A stretch of 14,306 nt of DNA from Baffinella frigidus (Eukaryota > Cryptophyceae > Cryptomonadales > Baffinellaceae): NCBI GenBank assembly GCA_026770585.1, contig MU646409.1:729491-743796 (forward strand), written 5' to 3'. Shown here piece by piece: positions 8,041-14,306 of the stretch; position 1 is the stretch's first letter; every line of letters begins with the position of its first letter. The position numbers and the translations under genes are program-made. The notes under the pieces are model-generated. The model saw only the letters and a list, made by a program, of their open reading frames with translations. It did no database searches and had not been told where the DNA came from.

Positions 8041-11000
8041 AGGGCAGGTCTGCAGCAACCTGCTTTTCGCGGAGGGACGGCGCATGCTGTCTGGCGGCGG
8101 GCGGCGCGGAGCAGCGCACAAGGAGCGCGACAGATGCGGGCCGCTGGGCAGGACAACGGCGATAATTTTTTCAGGTGTGCTCGCGACACCATCTCTGCAG
8201 AACTGGATCTGCTTGGATCTGGGACTTAGGACCTGTGCAGCTGAGACCGGCCCAGAGGGCTCAGGGTGTAGGTTGTCTCGGAGGGCTGGTGGTTTGCAAG
8301 GGGCTGTACAACCGGGGCTCGAAAGAGACTAGTTGGTCCAGCGGATGCGTGCCCAGTCACTCCCGGTCGCAAAACTGTGCCCCTCGGTTCCGCGGGTTGT
8401 GAAGCTCGTTGGGCGCGGCAGGGGGTGTCGGTCTCAACTGCATTGCGGCGTGGCCTAGCCGATATCGCGGATGTCATATGCGGTTCCGTGATGGCTCGTC
8501 CGGTGTTGATTCCAGGATTCCACAACCACAAACGAACCCCGGAAGCGCTGTCTGTTGCGGTGAATGCAACAGGCGTGGAATGGGTTGTAAAATGAGCTCT
8601 GCTTGGTTGCTACCCCCCCCCCCCACACACACACCGTCTCTCTCACTGATGTGTAATTTCGTGTCTCTCTGTTTAGTCCCGTGGATCAGAGCATGGGTCA
8701 ACTCTCTCTCTCTCTGTAACCGACACACTGTGACGGACACCCTCAACGACGGACACCCCAAACCAACTCTCGCTCGCAATGTTCCCGGTGTCCTGAAGTA
8801 ATGTGCACCCTGCATCAGCGACGAGGACGAGCAGAGCATCGAGGACATGAAACGCACCCGCCAGCTGCCTTTCGACCAGGTCCGAGTCACCGTTCGCCGT
8901 TACGGGTTTGGGGATTGGGGTGTGGGGCGTAGGTGTCATGACCAGCATCACCAGGAGCATGATCAAGCATGCGGCCAGAGTGGGTGCAGCAACCCTCCGA
9001 GTGGGGAAACTCGGGTGTGAGAGGTGCGCGACACGGAGCATGATGCCGGCGCCTGTCAGCAGCTGCGACTGTGCGAGGGAACTTGCGTCAGCCGCATCAG
9101 GAGCAGACCTGCGCGGGCCCTGGGCATGGCATGTACTTTGGTCGTTGAGGGGTGCATCCGACAGCCACTGACAGCCACCGTGGGGGACGCTGTGAGCCTG
9201 GGTTGTCAGAGAAAGCGTGCGTGCGGCGGATGGATGAGAGGATGGGTGGCGGTGGCCCCACGGGGCCACTCTGTGGTTGCACTTTCGCTCGCTGCTGGTT
9301 TTGAGAGCAGATTCCAGCTCAGCATCGGCCGCGAATAGAGCGGGATCCCGCGCACCTTCGCTCCTGTCCGCGGGGTCGCTGAAATCCCAGATTTCTGGGC
9401 AAAGCCAATTCAATGGCTCCAACTCTCTCGCGAACTTTCCCTAAGTTGACAATTTCAGTATTTGGTAACAATCTGGCCACTTAAGGGCGGCAAAGAGCCC
9501 GGGCCCAGCACACTGGTGAGCCCAAGTAGACTGTGAAGGACCTGGGCACAAACCACCAGGCTGATCCTCGGGCTGGCTCCGCGCGCGTTGTCACACGGGA
9601 CGATCAGTGTTGCTCAGGTTTTCGCATAGCGCCCGGCTGGCCCTCGCGGCCCTCGGCGTGCTGGTGCACGTTGTCCCGTGCAGCTCATTCGCCCCGTGCC
9701 CTCCATGACTGACCGAGAGCGCCTGGTGCAGGGGGCGAGCTCGGTTGTGCCGACTGATATGCAGCCTGCTAATCAGTGAGCGCCCCTCTTTTCCTGTTAC
9801 CCTCACCTACCTAGCTCCGCCTCAGTGAACCTGTTGTAAGGTTCACGCTTCGCACGTGAAGCGGAAATGGCATAGTTTTGTCCTGGGCTTTGGAACCGTT
9901 TGGTACGAGCTCGTATATTGAGATTGTGCAGAGTAACACGTCGCACTTTTGAAACACATTTTGGAAAATAGACTGTACAAGGAGTCGAGACTAATTTGCT
10001 TCAATCGCGGAGGAGGGTAATGCTCAGAGTGATATTGCTCTTCTTCTTCTTGGTCACCCAACGCTCGGGACTATCCAATATGCCTGATAAACGCTACGCC
10101 CGAACCCCTACACGTTGAACCTTCAACCCTAAACCCTAAACCCTCAACCGTGAACCCTTCCCTCTAAACCCTAAACCCTAAACCCTACACCCTAAACCCT
10201 AAACTCTAAACCCTAAATCCTTGACTCCACTTCCGACACCCTACACCCTTCACCCTACACCCAACACCTTAAAGCCTAAACCCTCAATCCTAACGCCTTC
10301 CCCCACGGCGCAGGTGGGTAATGCTGAAAGAGACGTATCTCTTCGACTGGCCGTTCCTGCCTCTCAAAGAGTACCTCCTCAACCTCGGGAAGGTAGCGCA
10401 GCCCTCACATCTGCTGCCCAAAAACCAAAATGTTCAAACCACTCCGAAACGTGACGAAGCTGGACCGTATCTGTTAACTATGTCAAGTACCCGAATCGCA
10501 TGAAAATGCTTCAGGGGGCTGGCGGAGCTGTTTTCGCATCTGTTGCCACGAGTGAAATAATACCATCCTTAAGTAGGTAACAGTTTAGGTCCAGCATCGT
10601 CCAATTTGACCTAAGGTTTGGACGAATCGCAGTTTTCTCTCCTGGTTTCCATTTCCGGCCGGAGGCTCTCTCCAGTATTCGCACCCCCAACCCGAGTCTC
10701 ACTCTCATAAACCCTAAACCCGTTTAAACCTAAAACCCAAACCCCAAACCCCAAACCCTAACACCTGTGACCCTGAACTCTGATCATGAACCCTCAACCC
10801 TAAACCCCAAACCCTAAACCCTAAACCCTAAACCCTGAACACTAAACCCTGAACCCTAAACCCTAAACCCTAAACCCTGAACCCTGAAACCTAACACCCA
10901 AACCCTGAAACAGGTGTACTTATTTTTCACGGTGTTCATCTCGCTTCCGATCGCAGGAGGGACATTCGAACAGCCGGACGAGCTAGCCCAGGTCCCTACA

Positions 11001-13057
11001 CCCACCACCGTCAACCCCGCACCATACGCCCCAAACTCTACACCCAAACCCCTAAACCTTAAATCCTAAACCGTAAACCAGAAGCCCTGAACCCCAAACC
11101 CCAAACCCCACACATCAAACCCCACACCGCAAAGAGCAGAGTCCAACCCCCCAAGCATGAGCAGAGGCTGCTGTCAGCAAACGCGGGAGGCACGGCGGTG
11201 GTCCTGGCCCTCGTCATCAGGTTTTGACACCCGCAACCCGAAACCCGAAACCCGAAACCCGAAACCCGAAACCCGAAACCCTCAATATTACTCCAACCCC
11301 AAACTGTAAACTCGAAGCGTAACGTGTAACGCAGGCTGTGGCTGGGGGTGGGGCACGTCTCGGAGAGGCTCAAGGCAGATGCTGTCTACTTCGAGTCTGA
11401 CGAGAAGAATCCGGTACTTGTCGAACCCCGTCCCAGGCCAGGGTCGCGTCCCCAAAACCAGAATCCAGAAAACAGCAAACAAAAAAACAGAAATCTGAAA
11501 TCTGAACCAGAAACTTCAAACCTAAAACCTAAAACCTAAAACCTAAAACCTAAAACCTCAAAACCTAAAACCTAAAACCAGAAACCTCAAACAAGAAACC
11601 AGAAACCAGAAACCAGAAACCAGAAACCCCCAGACAGATCCCACCTGGGTGGCGTAACCAACAGTGGCTTTACAAGAGGAGCTGTACCGACCCTGCAAGT
11701 TGTCGCAAACACTGAAAGTTGCCGGCGAAGACAAGTGGAGAGTGAAAGGGGTGTTGGGCAGACGACGACCAACGATCTGGAGCGGCTGGGGTACCGGAGC
11801 AGGTCAGGCAACTGGGTCAAATCTCCCGAAATCGCTGCCCGCGACCGTCTCGTCCGCCAGTTCGAGGTACCCTCGTGCACAAGACCAAATGTTTTAGATG
11901 AATTTCGGTGTCATTGTTTTCGGCTTGCTAGCTCTGCCTCGGGTGGGTTGACTGACTTTTCTAACATTGACACCCTTGGTCCGTGGTACCAAGTAAGGGT
12001 TCGTGGTACCAACTACGAACCGGTTCGTGGTACCAACCTCTGGACAAATAGGCCTGGTCTCGCCAGTTTTGCGAAACCAAATCAGAGGGAGACAGAGCTA
12101 GACATTGCGTCGGGCTTCGGTGTGCAGGCCTGCAGGGTGCTATGGAATGCTGCACGTAGCTTAATGCAGGGCGTGTCCTCAAACGAGTGTCCCTTTCCGG
12201 GTCGTGTCCGCCAACGAGTGTCTTGTGATGTCTGGATGCAGGTGGTGCCATGCGAAGACCTGCTCAGAAAGACGTTGGGAGGACTTGCCTCGGTGTTCGT
12301 GGTGTCGGTCGCCCTCGCCTCTTCGGTGCGAACCCCGCGTTCAGACCCCGCATCTCAACCAACATCTCGAGTTTTTTGAGAACGCACAGCGCCCTGAAAA
12401 CGCAGCCACGCCCCAAAGACGCAAAGACGCACCTGCACCCACGCAGAGACCACGATCCGAAACCCCGGGTTGGCCTGATGGTTGATTGGACCGAGCAGTT
12501 GCAAGGCGACGCGTCGTACGACCCCCGCTTCATGCAGAGCGAGGCCAGGCACGTCCAAAACTCTTTTGGTGTTGACCATGAATTGCGATGTCCACCAGTC
12601 CGGCGAGTCCCGTGGCGTGTCACGGAAGCTCTCACGCTCGGTGCCGTCTGAGAAGAATGCAACCTTCTGAAATCACGCATTGCTTCCCAAGATGACACAG
12701 AGCATTTGCACGCAGAAGACGCGAGAAAACGGTGGGCGTGATTTCACTGCAAGTTCCAGGAACTCGACCGTCCGAGGTTGGACTCGCGCGGGGGGGGGCA
12801 GTGTGCCTTTCGTTTGAACCAACTAGCCCAGTACTGGGGGAAGCTTCCGTCTCGGACCCGGTGCAAACCTACAATCCCCGGGTTTAAAATTCGGGTGTGT
12901 GTACGTGTACAGGCTGCAGCAGCTGAACATGCCGTCGTACGACGGACTTGCCAACCAAGAGGGCCAACGCCTGCGGGAGCGCTCCAACAAGCCTGCCTAC
13001 TGCTACTCTCGATACTACAAGGCCGTTGCGGGTGGCGACAGCTCTGTCTGCGACTGA
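7933..13057 (+). CDS. CGLD27/DUF1230-like plastid membrane protein
   Basis: The exons are 7933-8174, 8819-8905, 10314-10392, 10914-10991, 11165-11220, 11335-11413, 11665-11698, 11808-11866, 12242-12325, 12499-12552 and 12920-13057, all GT-AG, giving 329 codons. Residues 4-25 form a signal peptide ending CSS|FAP, with Phe at the presumed cleavage site. A basic, Ala/Arg-rich transit-like stretch follows to about residue 72, as in complex plastids. The mature part follows the CGLD27 family (conserved in green lineage and diatoms): RQLPFDQ, LKETYLFDWPF, hydrophobic segments at about 137-152, 170-186 and 250-266, RLWLGVGHVSERL, WVKSPEIAARDRLVRQFE, and a C-terminus with YCYSRYYKAVAGG. The biochemical role is not settled. 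Weak points are the end of exon 2 (alternative 8879), the tiny exon 11665-11698 and the last two junctions. The alternative start is Met 7936. Confidence 0.8.
8175..8818. other. CGLD27 intron 1
   Basis: This 644-nt intron carries a C run with CA repeat (about 8611-8632), TC microsatellites near 8640 and 8702-8715, and a small direct repeat (gacggacaccc at 8732 and 8748). I see no other gene. Confidence 0.6.
9019..9699. pseudogene. Truncated copy of HACD 5' end, divergent spacer and CGLD27 signal peptide
   Basis: It matches 7352-8022. On the minus side, an ATG at 9039-9041 retains MLRVAHL and then diverges. On the plus side, the start ATGs are replaced (GTG TTG). The signal-peptide frame is still open (SARLALAALGVLVHVVPCSSFAPC) but meets a TGA shortly after the break at 9700. 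Neither gene copy can be functional as it stands. Promoter activity could survive. Confidence 0.88.
10105..10300. repeat. Degenerate CCCTAAA-like intron repeat
   Basis: CCCTAAA, CCCTACA and CCTTCACC units on the plus strand precede the acceptor of exon 10314-10392. The sense strand is C-rich. Confidence 0.9.
10393..10700. other. 5' part of CGLD27 intron 3
   Basis: About 300 nt of unique intron sequence lies before the telomere-like block that fills the rest of this intron. I see no gene or element in it. Confidence 0.55.
10707..10912. repeat. CCCTAAA-like intron repeat, nearly canonical
   Basis: This block includes several exact CCCTAAA units in a row (for example around 10815-10840 and 10853-10875), mixed with CCCTGAA and CCCCAAA. 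It runs to the acceptor of exon 10914-10991, so the last units form the 3' splice-site region (ccctgaaacag). Confidence 0.92.
11038..11130. repeat. CCCTAAA-like intron repeat
   Basis: CCCCTAAA, CCTTAAAT and CCCCAAA units sit in the intron between exons 10914-10991 and 11165-11220, C-rich on the sense strand. Confidence 0.8.
11228..11282. repeat. (CCCGAAA)n tandem array
   Basis: About seven near-perfect 7-nt CCCGAAA units form a homogenised variant of the CCCTAAA-like repeat, inside the 114-nt intron before exon 11335-11413. Confidence 0.9.
11460..11635. repeat. (AAACCTA)n and (GAAACCA)n tandem arrays
   Basis: A run of aaaacct units (about 11520-11578) is followed by aaccaga units (about 11578-11628). 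These are homogenised variants of the telomere-like theme in the intron 11414-11664. Confidence 0.88.
11867..12241. other. CGLD27 intron with ggtacc-bearing repeats
   Basis: This 375-nt intron has three ggtacc-centred units (11985-11990, 12005-12010, 12029-12034); the 15-mer gttcgtggtaccaac is repeated exactly at 11999-12013 and 12023-12037. A second pair of direct repeats (cgtgtcc..caaacgagtgtc type) is at 12172-12193 and 12203-12224. It has no telomere-like repeat and no gene. Confidence 0.65.
12553..12919. other. Last CGLD27 intron
   Basis: This 367-nt intron has a short G run at 12790-12798 and otherwise unique sequence. Both its donor (12553) and acceptor (12919, with alternatives at 12912 and 12922) are the least certain in the gene. 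Confidence 0.5.
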
Positions 13058-13649
13058 GGAGGAGGAGAGCATGCCACCCTCTCAGGCGGGGTCCGCGACG
13101 TTGGGGGGGGCTCGAAATGCAGACTTGCAGGATGGGGGGCAGGCTCTTGCCTTGAGGTCTCCCCCATGGGGGGTTGGCGGCGGCCAAGTTCTGAATGAAT
13201 TTTATTAGACACCACCCCAGGACCCTGCTAGAGAAATGCGCAGGAACAGGAGGACAGGCCTGTCGGTCTGAGGAGGATACGCCAGAACACGACCGATGAG
13301 GTGTCGTGTCCTCCTCTTGCCCCGTGCGTTTCGGACGTGCATCTACAATTCTTCAGAAAACAAAACTCGTTGTGTGAGGAGAGGTTTTTGTCTTTTCAAC
13401 CATTTTTGTCTTTTCAACCATTCGGTTCGCAGTGTTTTCCTGGATTCATTGAAGTCCACACATGCACGTCCGGTGCGTGTTGATAACTAGTGCGTGTCTA
13501 GCGAGGCGGGGCTATCCGCCCCGACGCGGGCGCCTTGCAGGTCCGTCCCTCGGCTGGGCCCTGAGAATCGCTCGGCGGGGCGATGCGACGATCCTACATG
13601 AGACATGAGACATGCGACATGCGACGATGCGACGACTCGGCATGAGGCA
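13058..13649. other. Convergent 3' spacer
   Basis: This region lies between the CGLD27 stop (plus) and the isopropylmalate synthase stop (minus), and presumably holds both 3' UTRs. It contains an exact 18-bp tandem duplication (tttttgtcttttcaacca, 13385-13402 and 13403-13420) and a degenerate gacatg/gcgacg cluster at about 13596-13635. No gene or clear polyadenylation signal is visible. Confidence 0.6.
13385..13420. repeat. 18-bp tandem duplication
   Basis: Two exact copies of tttttgtcttttcaacca sit side by side. Being T-rich on plus, they could fall in the CGLD27 3' UTR or just after it. Confidence 0.85.
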
Positions 13650-14026
13650 TCAAACAGCCCGGGCGGCCGCGGAGAACTGGGGGTGCAGCTTCGGCGTGAG
13701 GTCCGTTCTCTGGAGGAGCATGCGGTTGAGGGCGTTGACATACGCGTGCGTCGAAGCCACCACGATGTCCGTGTCCGCCGCCCGCCCGTAGAACACCTGC
13801 AAACCCAAACCCCGTTTCGGCATCAGGATTTTGGGGTCGGGTCTGTAGTTTGGGGTGTGGGGTGTGGGGTGAGGGGTTTGGGGAGTGGAATTTATGGGGT
13901 TCGGGGTTGGGGGTTCGGGGGTTGGGGGTTAGGGGTTAGGGGTTGAGGGTTGAGGGTTGAGGGTTTCGACCTTGCCGCTCTTGGGGTCCTGCAGGCGGAC
14001 TGTCACCTCGCCCAGCGCGTCGATCC
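13650..14026 (-). CDS. IPMS: 2-isopropylmalate synthase, C-terminal exons (5' part beyond window)
   Basis: Two exons are visible: 13971-14026 and 13650-13796 (stop TGA at 13650-13652), joined across a GT-AG intron with matching phase. They encode IDALGEVTVRLQD...GK followed by GRAADTDIVVASTHAYVNAL and a 20-25 residue tail ending AARAV. This is the end of the LeuA regulatory domain, where leucine feeds back. The enzyme condenses acetyl-CoA with 2-oxoisovalerate in the first committed step of leucine synthesis, usually in the plastid of algae and plants. The catalytic TIM-barrel domain and any targeting peptide lie beyond the right edge. A related HOMT/citramalate-type enzyme is possible but less likely. 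Confidence 0.87.
13800..13968. repeat. Degenerate TTTAGGG-like intron repeat in IPMS
   Basis: GGGGTTTGGGG, GGGTGTGGGG, GGGGTTAGG and GGGTTGA units fill the IPMS intron 13797-13970, G-rich on plus, so the transcribed strand gives C-rich RNA. Confidence 0.88.
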
Positions 14027-14039
14027 CTGCCGATTGGGG

Positions 14040-14306
14040 GAACTGGGGTTACGCTTGCACAGTCGGGGTGTTGGGGTTGTAGGGTGTGGGGTTCGGGGCT
14101 TGAAGGTTCGGGGAAAGGGGTTGGTGTGTGGGGTGTGGGGTGTGGGGTTAAACCCCGTACGGTTTATGGTTTATGTGTGGGGTTTGGGGTTGAGGGTTGA
14201 GGGTTTAGGGTTTGGGGGTTGGGGGTTTAGGGTTCAGGGTTTAGGGTTCAGGGTTTAGGGTTCAGGGTTCAGGGTTCAGGGTTCAGGGTTCAGGGTTCAG
14301 GGTTTA
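14040..14306. repeat. Degenerate TTTAGGG/TTCAGGG intron repeat to the window edge
   Basis: Units become more regular toward the edge, ending in a run of GGGTTCA/GGGTTTA units (about 14205-14306). It lies upstream of exon 13971-14026 in IPMS sense and again is G-rich on plus. Confidence 0.88.

Larger units (their letters stand above)
8906..10313. other. CGLD27 intron 2, host of a duplicated promoter segment
   Basis: This is the longest intron in the window (1.4 kb). It starts with a short G-rich telomere-like stretch (8906-8935, opposite in orientation to the other introns of this gene), then holds the duplicated segment 9019-9699, about 0.4 kb of unique sequence, and a C-rich telomere-like block from about 10105 to 10300. 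The donor choice (8906 or 8880) is not certain. Confidence 0.65.

Noticed and set aside
8880-8905. Ending CGLD27 exon 2 at 8879 (donor GTCCGA)
   Set aside because: That donor leaves phase 0, whereas exon 10314-10392 needs two preceding bases for WVMLKETYLFDW. Ending at 8905 (donor GTTTGG) restores the frame, though the alternative aligns well by residue count and is not fully excluded.
8673-9422. Minus-strand open frame of about 249 codons, the longest in the window
   Set aside because: It begins with TTG rather than ATG, crosses plus-strand CGLD27 exon 2 and the duplicated promoter segment, and resembles no family. Its similarity to the frame at 7145-7747 is explained by the DNA duplication.
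14205-14306. Chromosome end (true telomere)
   Set aside because: Units are degenerate (TTCAGGG and TTTAGGG mixed), similar blocks occur throughout the introns in both orientations, and the block lies within the IPMS gene upstream of a coding exon.

Overview
This window looks like nuclear DNA from a photosynthetic eukaryote with a complex (secondary, red-type) plastid, such as a cryptophyte, haptophyte, stramenopile, chromerid or dinoflagellate. I cannot fix the lineage. The signs are: genes cut into many short exons (about 35-165 nt) by GT-AG introns, introns full of degenerate Arabidopsis-type telomere-like repeat (CCCTAAA/TTTAGGG), and a nuclear gene for a conserved plastid protein whose N-terminus is a signal peptide followed by Phe at the predicted cleavage point (SS|FAP).

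Layout. (1) Minus strand, 7374 down to 24 and on past the left edge: a gene of at least 19 exons. Its first ~247 codons encode a PHS1/PASTICCINO2-type 3-hydroxyacyl-CoA dehydratase (HACD). It then reads on, within one exon and with no stop, into a module of at least 310 residues that contains a Rossmann-type nucleotide-binding motif. (2) 7375-7932: a divergent spacer of about 0.56 kb. (3) Plus strand, 7933-13057: a gene of about 11 exons for a CGLD27/DUF1230-like plastid protein. Its 1.4-kb second intron holds a second copy (9019-9699) of the divergent spacer with the first few codons of both flanking genes. (4) 13058-13649: convergent 3' spacer. (5) Minus strand, from beyond the right edge down to 13650: the last two exons of a 2-isopropylmalate synthase.

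Exon models were built by hand from splice sites, phase continuity and family resemblance. The summed phases are consistent for all three genes. The telomere-like repeats change strand at the divergent and convergent gene boundaries, so the sense strand of nearly every repeat-bearing intron is C-rich (CCCTAAA-like) whichever way the gene points. The three proteins do not form an obvious pathway: ER very-long-chain acyl elongation, a plastid membrane protein, and leucine biosynthesis. The most notable features are the dehydratase-Rossmann fusion, the strand-locked intron repeats, and the internal copy of a bidirectional promoter with a 222-bp perfectly identical core.
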